A stretch of 64,000 bases of DNA from NCBI GenBank assembly GCA_026770025.1, contig JAMXDE010000020.1:434001-498000 (forward strand), written 5' to 3'. This DNA is from Craspedostauros australis (Eukaryota; Bacillariophyta; Bacillariophyceae; Mastogloiales; Achnanthaceae). Both the position numbers and the translations under genes were made by a program. Numbering within the stretch: the first letter of the stretch is position 1; each line of letters begins with the position of its first letter. Below are positions 32,290 to 42,386 of this stretch, one piece after another. Under the pieces are notes generated by a model. That model did not search any database and was not told where the DNA came from. It saw nothing but the letters and a program-made list of their open reading frames with translations.

Positions 32290-35200
32290 TCACACCGACC
32301 CGTCGCTCAGGACGGAGATATCATCATCGTCCGTGTGCGTGTACGTATCTTGCTTCGACGAGACGTCTCCAACTTGCCCTGTGCTGGCGGCACCAGGTAT
32401 GACGGGTGTCATTGAAGTGACGATCCCAGTCTCTGCTCCAATGGTATCATCCGATGCTTGCTTCCTGCCGTTGAAGCCGATGGTTGAGATGTGCACTGCT
32501 GTGATTTGCTTACCCTTTGACCTCGCGAGCTTCTTGAGGTCGAGGTACTGCAGATGGCGCGACTTGATGTCGTCGACCTTGGCCTTGCAACTCCATTGGT
32601 TGTAATGAATGACCGCATCCGTGAAGTACGTGCCGATCATCTCTTCCTCGCCCATTCGGAGAAACGTTTCACCAGCCAGTTCCGAAGCAAGCGCCACGTC
32701 GTGGATGCAACCTGCCTTGCTGGCGACAGCGATCGCGAGGTCGTAGGATTGCTTTATTGCGATCGTGTGCCTTGAGGTGACGGCCTTGAGTTGCGCCGTT
32801 AGCATGAGACTTTGGTGGAGGCAGTTCGATCCTCTGTGGCGCACCAGACTCTTCAGTTCCCGCGTATTGCGTTGAAGCCTTCTCAGGTGCTTCTTCTTCT
32901 TCGTACTTCTGTAATAGCCCGCTGCTGCAAGGCCGACAAACAGCAGACGAGGAACGAGTATGCTGTAAGACAGCCTCTCTTCATGGACTTTCTCAAACCT
33001 TCCAGCGAGCTCGCTGGCGATGGCGTACCGTTGAAAGCAGACGGCCAGACGGAGTCTGACGGAATACCCAGCTGTCAAGAAGTAGGCGTCGTTGGAAACT
33101 TTATTGTTCATCGATTGCGATCCGAAGTTTTGGACCTCGACCCAGTCAATAGGGGCATCACCAGCCAAGTTTCTCATCACCGGGAGTTGCGCCTCAGCCA
33201 TCCTCTGAACTGATAGGATGTGGTACTGTTTTGTCTGATCGATGATGGCACGCTGCGATTGGACGAGACTGCCGAGGTCCTGCCCAACGGCAATGCCAAG
33301 ACTATTGCGGGAGGACCAATTCATGGCTGCAATGTCAACGTCACCAACCTGCATGGCCGATCTATATCCAGTCTCCAGATCCTTGAACTGCTCGTGGTGA
33401 GGTCTACTCCATGAGAAAATGCAGGAGCTGGAGGTCAAGTGTATTCTGCCAGTGATTTTCTTTCCTTGCGTGATGTCCAGTATCTTTCTCGCAAGGAGGG
33501 CCAGGCGATTTGCAGTGCTGCAATCGTTCATGATCAGAGCAATCACCGCGCATGACATCAAAGGAGAAGCCGAGTATCCGCACAGGCCATATTTCTTGAG
33601 AAGGCGGAGTTGCTGGCCCATGGAGACAAGGCCGACCGATGAGTTCTTTATCAAGAAGGCTTGTATTGTAAGCTTGCTCAGAATCTTCATTCCCATCTCC
33701 TTGACAGAATCAGTCATCAGCGGGAGATTCAGGATCGCCTCGTTGTTCTGCCCCTTGATGAAGTTTTTCATGAAGCGCCAGTTCTTGGCAGCGTGAAGAG
33801 CGAACCACCTCTTGGGGAAGATCTTGAGCTCCTGGGCCACGCCGACCAGCACCTCCACTGCCTCGTCATGCTGGTGCTGACGGGCGAGGATGTCGGCCAT
33901 CGGCAGGTAGCATGGGAGTCGTTCCTCCAGCGTCTTCGCTCGTTTCAGGACGAGATTGAATATTGACGTGGCGACATCGTAGTTGCCAAGGGCGGCCTCC
34001 GCGCTTCCTCTGGCACGGGACAGGCGGATGAAGATGCCATGGAAGTGCTCGCTTTGGTTGTTGCGAACGAGCTGGAAGCCATGGTAGGCCTTCTCCAGGT
34101 AGGATGCGGCCAGGGGGAGCGCGCTCTTGGCAAGTGCGATCTCGCCGACTTGGAGGTTGAGGTTGACGAGGAACAGAGCATCCTTGTTCGGCACACTGTT
34201 GAGATGATCAGCTGCGATGAAGAGCAGACCGTCATCGTTCTGGACAATGGGCTTGGCTGCAGCAGTGGCGTCCTGAGAGCTGCTGAGCCGATTGTACATG
34301 TTGAGGATGCTGCACCCGATGGCCCTGCGGAGCTTGTCGCGGGACTCTCCCTCTGGGATGACGTTGCGAGCCACCTGCTGGATGCGATCATGAGCGAAGC
34401 GGTAGCTTGCGGCGCCGATGGTGTTGGTCAGCAGCCCTTCGAGAACCGCCTTGTCCAGAAGGAAGGTCAGATCCTGATCTCCATCTGGCGCAGAACCCGA
34501 GATCTGTTCGTCGCCCCAGCAGGCGAGATCTCCGTCGCACATGCTGATGAGATCCTTGATCTCGTTCCAGACAGCCCGCAGCGTCGAAAGCTCGAATTGG
34601 GACTGGATGTAGGATGCCACTGTGAGCAGCTGCTGCAGGGTCTTGGGGAGGTACTTCATCTTGGAGGTGATGAGATCTTCAACGTTTCCGCCAACGGACA
34701 CGGTCAGGAGCGATCGGTCGTCGTCGTCGATCCCGAGGCTGCTGTTGGCGTCAGCGTCAGATCCTGGGCTTGGTCTGGTGCCGCGCCCATCTGCTTCCCA
34801 TCTCCACGTGCAAAGAATGTCATCGTAGCTGATGCGGTTTTCTCGCTGCAGCGCCTCCAAGGCTTGGACGATGTAGAATGGGTTGCCCAGCGTCTTGTGG
34901 TGTAGCTTGGATGACAAGGTCTGGATGACCTTGGTCGGCGAGTCGAGCAGAGACGACATCCATTGGGTGACCTCTGCCAACGTCATGTTCCGAAGCTTCA
35001 CATGGGATATGGTGGGATCGTAGCGCGGCAGTTTCTCGAGCGTGCCAACCATCTGCATGAACGGATTTGAGGGTGGGAGGTTGATGGCGTGCTGGTCTGG
35101 GTCGTCTTGTTCATGGAAGCATGTGGGATCATCGATGTCGATGTGATCCTCGTCGTCATGATGACGATTGTCGATCTCATCCTCTCTCACGGTCCCAATG

Positions 35201-36240
35201 AGCATGAAGTTGGTGATGGATGGGTCCATGAGAAGGCGAGAGAGCAAGGTGAGGGTGGCGGACGAGGCCCACTGCAGGTCATCAAGGAACAGGATGATCG
35301 ATGGTGCAGCTACCGCTGTTGCTGCTGTTGTCGTAACTGCAGCGTCTGCCGTAGCGTCTGCTTCAACGTCTGCCTCAACGTCTGCTTCTGACGAGATGAT
35401 TTTGATGAGTTGGACGAAGAGGTATTGGACGCTCTTCCATGTGTCGCCAGCATTGGTGGCGATATCTTCGTGATGATCTTGCGTGGCATCGCGACGGCGA
35501 GCGGCGGCATGGGAAGGCAGGAGTACCGCCAGTGGCGGGATGACCTTGGTGAGCACCTTGCAATCATCGATAGACAGCCCAGCTGCGAGCTTGTGCTGAA
35601 AGTACTCCATCATGTGTGTCGGGCCTTGTTCCAGCTGCTGGACGAAGCTGGTGATTGCTTGGACAAGGGCGACGTATGGGTTGTTCATGCCGCTGTACTC
35701 GTCGAGCTTGCCCCTCAGGATGTACACTTGATCGTCGTGGTGTTCGTGATGCTCATGATGCTGCTCGTTGGCTTTGGCAGCCGCTGTGTACTCACGACGC
35801 TGGCTCTGTTTCGGATGCACCCGCAGCTTGATCTTGAGATCGTCAAAGAACTCTTCGAGGAGATTCGACTTGCCTGTCCCACTCACGCCGGATACGAAGA
35901 CGGCAGGAATCGGGCGGTTGGTCTTGGAACGGCGTTGAGGATGGTTCGAGCCGTCGTCAATACCGGCGCTGGCATCGGTTTGTGTTGTTCCTGCTGGCTG
36001 AGTGGAAGGCCTGGCAGAGTCTGCAGATTGCGCAGACTTTCCGACCTTGGATGAGCGTCGTCTTTCCTTGTGCTGCTGCTGCTGCTGCTGCTGCCGAGGC
36101 TGCCGTTGTTGTTTGGTGACAATGGTGTCAAATGCATCGAAGAGCAGCTTGATCTCGGCATGTCTACCGAACATGTCGCCCACCAATCTCTGCTGCATTC
36201 CGTCGGTTTGGTGTGGGCTTGTTCCTGTCATCATGTTCAT
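32290..36240 (-). CDS. Large STAND/AAA_16-type ATPase with helical repeat C-terminus
   Basis: Single-exon gene of 1316 residues. It opens with MFGRHAEIKLL, the usual start of an AAA_16 ATPase module. Walker A is GVSGTGKS at residues 118-125 and Walker B ILFLDDLQWA near 316-325. LIGTVREDE follows. The rest (about residues 480-1300) is helical and repeat-like (AKSALPLAASYLEKAYHGF, VATSIFNLVLKRAKTLEERL), as in the TPR-like tails of predicted ATPases. Polymorphic-looking low-complexity insertions occur: a poly-Gln run (residues 50-56, from CTG repeats at 36071-36096), HHEHHEHHDD and an Ala/Thr stretch before Walker B. Proteins of this build are numerous in diatoms, often joined to kinase or cyclase domains; none is present here. 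The precise role is unknown, probably signalling. The start MNMMTG was chosen as the first ATG. Confidence 0.9.
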   Translation of the reverse strand: MNMMTGTSPHQTDGMQQRLVGDMFGRHAEIKLLFDAFDTIVTKQQRQPRQQQQQQQHKERRRSSKVGKSAQSADSARPSTQPAGTTQTDASAGIDDGSNHPQRRSKTNRPIPAVFVSGVSGTGKSNLLEEFFDDLKIKLRVHPKQSQRREYTAAAKANEQHHEHHEHHDDQVYILRGKLDEYSGMNNPYVALVQAITSFVQQLEQGPTHMMEYFQHKLAAGLSIDDCKVLTKVIPPLAVLLPSHAAARRRDATQDHHEDIATNAGDTWKSVQYLFVQLIKIISSEADVEADVEADATADAAVTTTAATAVAAPSIILFLDDLQWASSATLTLLSRLLMDPSITNFMLIGTVREDEIDNRHHDDEDHIDIDDPTCFHEQDDPDQHAINLPPSNPFMQMVGTLEKLPRYDPTISHVKLRNMTLAEVTQWMSSLLDSPTKVIQTLSSKLHHKTLGNPFYIVQALEALQRENRISYDDILCTWRWEADGRGTRPSPGSDADANSSLGIDDDDRSLLTVSVGGNVEDLITSKMKYLPKTLQQLLTVASYIQSQFELSTLRAVWNEIKDLISMCDGDLACWGDEQISGSAPDGDQDLTFLLDKAVLEGLLTNTIGAASYRFAHDRIQQVARNVIPEGESRDKLRRAIGCSILNMYNRLSSSQDATAAAKPIVQNDDGLLFIAADHLNSVPNKDALFLVNLNLQVGEIALAKSALPLAASYLEKAYHGFQLVRNNQSEHFHGIFIRLSRARGSAEAALGNYDVATSIFNLVLKRAKTLEERLPCYLPMADILARQHQHDEAVEVLVGVAQELKIFPKRWFALHAAKNWRFMKNFIKGQNNEAILNLPLMTDSVKEMGMKILSKLTIQAFLIKNSSVGLVSMGQQLRLLKKYGLCGYSASPLMSCAVIALIMNDCSTANRLALLARKILDITQGKKITGRIHLTSSSCIFSWSRPHHEQFKDLETGYRSAMQVGDVDIAAMNWSSRNSLGIAVGQDLGSLVQSQRAIIDQTKQYHILSVQRMAEAQLPVMRNLAGDAPIDWVEVQNFGSQSMNNKVSNDAYFLTAGYSVRLRLAVCFQRYAIASELAGRFEKVHEERLSYSILVPRLLFVGLAAAGYYRSTKKKKHLRRLQRNTRELKSLVRHRGSNCLHQSLMLTAQLKAVTSRHTIAIKQSYDLAIAVASKAGCIHDVALASELAGETFLRMGEEEMIGTYFTDAVIHYNQWSCKAKVDDIKSRHLQYLDLKKLARSKGKQITAVHISTIGFNGRKQASDDTIGAETGIVTSMTPVIPGAASTGQVGDVSSKQDTYTHTDDDDISVLSDGSV

Positions 36241-36737
36241 GTTGGCGTTGGTGGTGGCGTTGGTGTGTTTGGTGCCTGATGTGTTGATCGTGGTGATGGT
36301 GTTGCATCACTTCCCGATGGAAGTTGCGTTTGTGTGCTCGATTTGCACTTGGTCTTCTTCGGATGACGATCACGCATCCCCTCGTCATGTCCCACTCGTC
36401 TTGTCAGACGACAAGGTACCACTTCACATTCCTACGAGTGCGCTACCAGCTCTCAATCGGCACACGTCCCATACCCGCCATGCAAGTAAAGTGTCATCAT
36501 CAGCAGTGTTGGTGTGTCTTGGTGTGCTGGAGACAATTGTCTGTGACCTGATCTTCATCTCGAGAAATAGGCATGCCCCCTTGAGGATAAGTTTTGCTTC
36601 CGCGGAATTTGCTGCGGTGGAGGCCAAATGATCCCTCTGCCCATGCGCGCCTTTCGTCTCCACCCAATCCCCTGTGCATCTCGGGCCCCCCACCATGATG
36701 TCTTTTCGGGTCTTCCGTGATTGTTGTGATGACATTA
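36241..36737. promoter_or_regulatory. 5' flank of the ATPase gene
   Basis: About 500 bp between the ATPase start and a small transposon. It presumably contains the promoter; no motif can be singled out. Confidence 0.4.
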
Positions 36738-37014
36738 TGACCCACTTGAGTGGAAGGACCGACAGTCGGCTCTAGGGTGCTGGCACTTTAAACCAAACCA
36801 CTCACATTTTATTAACCTAAATAAAAATATAAGATAATTTATCGACGAAGAGACTGCTCTGAAGTCTTTGTTTAATCATTATCGGCCCCTCGATTTTGCG
36901 CTCATCTAAACGCAACTAGCGCACTACGGCCAGACCCTGTTTTGTTTGTGCACTGGTTGGTATCGCAACAGGAGGACTGTCGATGTCAATTTCAGTTCTA
37001 ATTCATTTTTTTAG

Positions 37015-37571
37015 TCCCTCCATTGCCGCTCTGACACTTTGCAGCAATTGTGTCCTCACATTTTGTTCCACCATCTCAGGAGACTCCGTCTTTTCCTTCA
37101 TGATTTGTGTCTCATACGTGACTCACTCCGATGTTTCATTTCTTCTTGTTGCAACACGATTTCCTCCTCTTCTGCTGTTGTCTATCGTGGAGACACGATT
37201 CCTGCGTCAGTGCTGGTTGCGTTCGTCGGTGGTTGGAGAATTGTTGTGTTCGTTGTGTTCGTTACATTTTTGTTGGAGTGTGCGATTCCGTTCATCGTTG
37301 GTTAGGATTTCAACATCACACTCGTTGTCGAAGGTCACGCTTTTGAGCACAGGAGGAAAGAGCTTGTCTGTTGTAGATATCAGAATGTGCTGCATGCCAT
37401 CCATATCCCATGGAGGCAACAGCTTCTCAGCAGTAGATGGTGCAAACAGTTCTTTGCAATCAATTGGATCAGATGGAAAGGAGCGCACGGATCGAGAGGG
37501 TGGTAAACGTTGGTTCTTGGAGGGAAAGGATTGGCATCCTTGGACGCAGCCTTCGTGGTAGAGACGAGCAT
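37015..37571 (-). pseudogene. Short ORF like the N-terminus of the DDE transposase (element A)
   Basis: Minus-strand coding starts at ATG 37571 with STTKAASKDANPFP, then NQRLPPS...LFAPSTAEKLLPP, close to SKDGNPSPSK...LLPTAEQLLPD of the big transposase gene. It goes on with STTDKLFPPVLK, ECDVEILTNDERN and ends SPEMVEQNVRTQLLQSVRAA. A change of frame near 37535 is needed, so it is probably broken. Element B encodes a clear homologue over the same length (about 185 residues), so the two share an ancestral small ORF. Function unknown. Confidence 0.5.
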
Positions 37572-37572
37572 G

Positions 37573-37600
37573 ATGTTGATTGATTGATTGATTGATTGAT
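37573..37600 (+). repeat. GATT tetranucleotide microsatellite
   Basis: Seven head-to-tail TTGA/GATT units lie just upstream (on the minus strand) of the small ORF start in element A. Confidence 0.9.
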
Positions 37601-38041
37601 ACTGAACGGTGGATGGAGAAGACTAATATGGATGGAAGTGAACTGGGTAGGAGGAGTGCAAGAAGGTGACGATACAAACACTGCATGAACAAGCAACAGA
37701 CACAGCACACCACCACAGAGAAGCAACGGTTGATTCGGAGCCGAAATGTGAGGAGATTTGCAACGTGGTCACAGCGGAAATATTGGACGTGTAATAACGT
37801 GTAATAACGGTTATTGACTATAACATTGTGTTCGAATAGATCAAACGATGACAGTGTTGAAATTGCAAATTCTGTCCGCGACCCGTCAAGAAACTGTCTT
37901 TCCGGAACGTGTCTGAGCGCATTGCGATATTTGCGTTGGAAAGACCAATGAATGTAATCCAATCGTCACGGAGCATTGTTCAGATTCGACCAAGAGGACC
38001 GAAAATCTACAAAGGTCCATACAAATTGAACTAAGCCCTTA

Positions 38042-39300
38042 TAGCAAAATCAGTGTCCACCAAGCATCTTATAATTCATATAGTTTAAGACCACATGAGC
38101 GGTTGGGGTGAAAGCTCCGAATGTTACCGGCACCCCAGCACCGACTGTAGGTCCCGTCCGAAACCAGATGTATCTGTTTCGGAGGAATGGGTGCCGCAAG
38201 TTGTGGTCTCCCTTTCGCCCAAAGGCACAATTCCGCCACTGAAATAAGTCTGTCATTGGGTCCTCGCAAGCGAAGGGTTGACTGTAATTTAACGAGAGGA
38301 TCACTCGCCAATTGAATTCCCCGCCAAATGACACCATTCATTCCCCATCGCGTCTGAGGTACGCGGCGCGATTTTTCTCTCTTGGGGAGGAATGGTCTCT
38401 GGGGCTGACAAGTTGCACTTTGAGAAACCGGCGAACAATCACTCTTTCCCAACGCTCGTGGTGGTCGTGGATCTGTGGTCTGTCCCTTCCCTTCCGACGA
38501 CCAAAGAACCCCATTCAGGGTTCGCATGCACGAAATTGCGCATTCCGAAGATGACCATTGTGAAATGACTGCCAAGATTGTTTTGTGACTTGCCGTGAGA
38601 TAAAAAGGACGTCATAAACATTCTGGGCCGCGGTAACCAAATTGCCTGTTTTTTGTGTCGCTTCCTTCGAGGAAACACGTGTGGTCGTCTTTTCGTCTCT
38701 GTCGGTACCAGGAACACCCAACATTTTGTCCGATTTTCGCTTTTTTAGCTCGTGACTTACTTTAACGGCGTTGAGACAGAACAGTGAACCAGCCGAAATC
38801 CCAAACAGCATACTTAGGGTTACGCTATTGAACTTCAATCGTGGTTCGTTCACGGACAAAACTGGAGAAACTAGGTCAGACCGGACAATACGACCGGACA
38901 AAATGACCGGACAGAATGGATAGACCGGACAAAATTAACGAACTTAGCGGACACTGTCCGTTAACAGTGTACCCAAACCAGCACTGAAGGTCGGCGCGGC
39001 GACGCGCGATGGATCAAATGGGAGCAACAATGCGAGTGTCTGGGTTGAGTGTGGAGGACTACCTCCGGCCAGTATTTTTGGTTGATGCGATTAGTATGTG
39101 GAAAGTAGATAGCGAAAGCTGTGAAGAGTGATGCTGGTTCTTACTGTTTCGTACTCCATTCTGAGACACTCTGCTCAAGTTCAATACGCTCTGCTCAATT
39201 GAGGGTTGCCGTGCTTGGTTTCAAGATAGAAATAAGCTCGATTTGTTGCACTTCCTGGTAGATGTGTTCTTTGAATTTGCGTTTTCCAAATTGCGCATAT
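38042..39300. other. No gene recognised
   Basis: 1.26 kb. A minus-strand open frame (38069-38575, 168 codons) and its overlaps on both strands look like chance openings in GC-balanced DNA, with no known motif. The right part holds a short CGGACA-motif array (see 38852-38960). Confidence 0.4.
38852..38960 (+). repeat. Irregular array of CGGACAAAA-like motifs ending in a perfect palindrome
   Basis: CGGACAAAA, CGGACAATA, CGGACAAAA, CGGACAGAA and CGGACAAAA occur within 80 bases, all on the plus strand. They are followed by the odd-length palindrome CGGACA-C-TGTCCG at 38948-38960. An inverted copy of the motif (TTTTGTCCG) lies at 38724-38732. Confidence 0.7.
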
Positions 39301-39307
39301 ATACTGG

Positions 39308-39588
39308 TCAGGTTTGCTGCAACTCTGATGGTGTCACCTCCGTTTGTTCAACTTCTTGGATGTCTTGTTGGAGGAGCATACTTGCAGTGGACATGTTGAG
39401 CACCAATCCTCCACAAGAATTCATTGGTTCTCTTGGGTGTATGCATGTATCATGTTTCAATGAGGTCAATTCCACCTTGGGGTGCAACTCTTTCTTGCCC
39501 AACTGTTTCCAATGATCGCGAAGGTGAGCTTCAAACTGGCTGAGCACAACATTAACAGATTCAGCCATGTGGAAGCAGCATGTGTCTG
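39308..39588 (-). mobile_element. Possible Copia-type LTR-element fossil: LTR end and gag start
   Basis: On the minus strand an LTR-like end (CCCCGGATTTCCAACA) finishes at 39588 and is followed within 25 bases by an 86-codon ORF beginning MAESVNVVLSQFE, a position and size that fit the start of a Copia gag. The LTR-like end has a relative at 29690-29768. Old and incomplete; family call tentative. Confidence 0.4.
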
Positions 39589-40384
39589 TTGGAAATCCGG
39601 GGTTATAGTAATAGACTAATCTGTTATCAATCTGTACCGTTTTAGAACTGTGAGCACAACATGCTCATCTCCTTTCGATTCCAATTCCATAGCACGCATG
39701 ATCCGCAGTAGCCATCCATGGTTACACTCTTGGGCGTGGCTCCTTTCATCTGCATTTCTTTCTTGCGTTCATGGTAGTTCATCGCCTGTTTCAACTGCAT
39801 GTTGGAGAGCACCTACATTCGTCAAGTTCATACTCGTAGACCTGCGGGTACCTCTCCTTAGGTCTCATGTCACCTCACTGGTCCCACTTCGGTTCGTGTC
39901 ATTTCAGTTCCTTCCTTCGGTCATCTCGATGGTTACCTTTGGATGTTTGGAACTTATTGTCTTCTAGATCATGGTCTTGGGTGAATAGGGATCGCCTCTG
40001 TTTCACTTTCTCACATTTGGTTCTCAGGGACGCGTCGACTTGTTCAGATATATTGGTTGTCGCGCTCATTCGATTCACTCAGGGCTGGTGTGTTGCCGTT
40101 GTCATAGATCTCTGGGTTCCCGATCGTTATCGGGACATAGCCGAGTAGGCCACTGGATGAGGGTGCTTGGGTGTCGCATAAGACAGGTAGGGCCATTGGG
40201 CTGTCCGAGTGCAACTGCTCGATCGGTAGGTTGCGGTTTGTCTGGGAGATGCTATTGGGGGTTGCGGCAATCATGGGTATCTTTGCACATAATACCATCC
40301 CGGTTCCAGTCAGTCCCCATGGGAGCTGCGGTAGAATAAGGTACCTTTGCAAAGTCGTACCCCCGATTCCTGACATGTGTCTGT
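39589..40384. other. No gene recognised, perhaps LTR remnant
   Basis: 800 bp between the LTR-like end and the next LTR-like repeat. Open frames on both strands (plus 39867-40148, minus 40044-40376) match nothing known. The part nearest 39588 may belong to the LTR. Confidence 0.35.
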
Positions 40385-40815
40385 TGGCAAGTTCCGCTCA
40401 CGGAAGCCTACGATCGTGGAAGACGATGTTGTTGATATTCGGTCTGTTTGCTATTTCATTAGTTGAGCACTCCAATCCTCTCAGTGTCTCATTTGTCTTG
40501 CCTGATGCTCTCGGCACGTTTGTCTGTTTCGTAGATTGGTCTCCTCTACCTCCGACTATGAGTCAGCATGCGAGATGCTCTCTCGTCACTGTCCTATTCT
40601 CTCTCTCTCTCTCTCTCTTTCAATATCGTGTGCTCATGCTACACGATACTCCGTGTTCAATGTGTACTCCACATTCAACACTCCGTTTGTTCCCTACTGG
40701 TTCCTACTCCATGAGTACTTACCACTTAAACTTCACCTCTTGTATCCATGATCCTGATGCCCTTCGGTCATCGGATCTTCACCTTCTGCTTCTGATATGG
40801 AGGCAGATGTCGATG
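40385..40815 (+). repeat. LTR-like interspersed repeat, copy c (5' half only)
   Basis: Plus-strand copy beginning TGTTGGCAAGTTCCGC and ending after the GGAGGCAGATGTCGATG box, about the first 430 bp of the repeat, with a (TC)n run near 40600. It abuts the minus-strand copy d tail to tail. Confidence 0.65.
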
Positions 40816-41612
40816 TCGAGATGTACATGTGAGTATGTGTCGAGATGTACGTGTATATGTGCATCGTTCACCCGTTATTCTCTCATACGCACTTGGACGG
40901 TAAAACTACATTCGTGTCAATAGTATTCTGTGATTCGTCAGAATTACAGTGGAAATGGAACATACGAAAATGAGCAGAATTTCTGGAGGAAATTTGCAAT
41001 CGACGATTTCTGAGAGAATTAGAAACATTGTCCGTCCATCCATCAATGGAAACGTATGGTACCAAGAGAATCTCGAGGTACTTCCCAACTAAACCTCAGA
41101 TGACAATATCATCTGACAGAGCACTGCATCACCAATGGAATATGACATCTGGAGAGCAGAAGGACGCCTACTGATGTCAACAGGATGTCATCATGTCACC
41201 ATGTCGACATCTGTCTCCAGGTCAGAGCAGAAGGTGAAGATCCGATGACCAAAGGGCATCAAGATCATGGATACGAGAGGTGAAGTTCAAATGGTAAGTA
41301 CTCATGGAGTAGGAGCCAGTAGTGAATGAACAAAGTATCGAATGTGGAGTATGCATCGAATGAGGAGTATCGCGTAGCACGAACACACGATATTGAGAGA
41401 GAGAGAGAACATGAGGAGCACCAAGAGCACCTCACACACCGACTCATAGTCGGAGACTGAATCTACAAAATAGATCAACACACCGAGAGCATCGGGCAAG
41501 AGAACAGGCATACACCAAGAGGATCGGAGTAGCCAAGTAATGAAATAGCAAATGAACAACTATCAACCAACACCATCTTCCACGATCGTAGGCTTCCAAT
41601 CACGGAACTTGC
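40816..41612 (-). repeat. LTR-like interspersed repeat, copy d (full length)
   Basis: Minus-strand copy running from TCGAGATGTACATG at 40816 to GGAACTTGCCAACA at 41612, with a (GA)n run near 41396. It is closely similar to copy b. Its right edge coincides with the point where the TMEM53-like coding sequence begins. Confidence 0.65.
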
Positions 41613-42079
41613 CAACACCTCATCGGAGAAAGAATGAAACTGGGGTGGCAGGTTTTTGATTCGGCCCCAGCCTACCTTTACCTTGCCAATAGCATGCAAG
41701 CCATCCGAGAAGCAACCGGGTCCAATTACTTTCTGCAGTTCGGCATCTTCTCCCTGCTCTTCACGGCGGCGGGATTCTGCAACTTTTGGATGCTTTTGGC
41801 TATCCAAGCTTCGCGGAGGAGTACTGGGATAACATGGGCAACAACACGATCGGTATGAAGCAGGCGTGCATCTACAGTATGGGGGATGAGATCACAGACG
41901 TGGCCAAGCTCGAAGAGTTGATCGAAACGAGGAGGGCCAAAGGGGTGGACCTCATCGTGATGAAATGCGATGACTCCGCTCATGTCCAGCATATGCGCAG
42001 CTACAAGGAGGAATACTGCGCATTGATTGACGATGTGATTGAACGGAGCGTTGCTTCGTGCAATGATGGTGACTCTTGA
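41613..42079 (+). pseudogene. TMEM53/DUF829-like gene, 5'-truncated and frame-shifted
   Basis: The C-terminal third of a DUF829 (TMEM53) protein. LIGERMKLGWQVFDSAPAYL follows straight after the repeat border at 41612, then a hydrophobic segment (LLFTAAGFCNFW). The rest, in a different frame from about 41786, is FGYPSFAEEYWDNM, YSMGDEITDVAKLEELIE, DSAHVQHMRSYKEEY and a TGA stop at 42077-42079. Family members are alpha/beta-hydrolase-like nuclear-envelope or membrane proteins. The DSAP, (F/Y)S-GD-(I/V)D and D(S/D)(P/A)HV-H motifs are visible. The frame changes near 41790 within a duplicated CTTTTGG word. With the N-terminus missing at the edge of an LTR-like repeat, this is probably a gene broken by that insertion, unless the upstream exon lies elsewhere. 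Confidence 0.6.
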
Positions 42080-42386
42080 GGGCTTCCGTAACTTGGAGAT
42101 GTCATAGATCATCCCATTCGCTATTTCTTCGTTTCGTTGAAACAACAGGGTGGTATTCGGCTGATCCGGCTAACGTCACCCTTCGAGGCAGGCAAACTCG
42201 CAGCTCAGCTGCTCTACTCGAACGTTCCATTCACCTTCCTCTGCATGAATTCATTTCAATTCAATCCAATTCAATTCAATGCATATCTATATGTAAACTA
42301 ATGACTCACGCAATGCCGCTACTCGTGTTGGGATTCGAATGCAGGTCCAGCACTGTCCAAATGTCTTGGTCCGTCAATCGGACACC
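42080..42386. other. Intergenic, shared 3' flank
   Basis: About 300 bp between the convergent ends of the TMEM53-like fragment and the ABCG gene. It includes an AATTC-rich microsatellite-like stretch at 42247-42282. Confidence 0.5.

Larger units (their letters stand above)
36738..38039 (-). mobile_element. Small relative (A) of the DDE DNA transposon
   Basis: The left end TATGACCCACTTGAGTG follows the end pattern of the large transposon (TGACCCCACTTAGTGAG) and is preceded by TA. The next 150 bp match the element at 45679 closely (CACTCACAT, AAATATAAGAT, CTCATCTA-ACGC-ACTAGCGCA, ACGGCCAGA). The right end is tentatively placed at CTAAGCCCTT before TATA at 38040. It carries one short minus-strand ORF and no DDE domain. 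About 1.3 kb. Probably non-autonomous. Confidence 0.6.
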
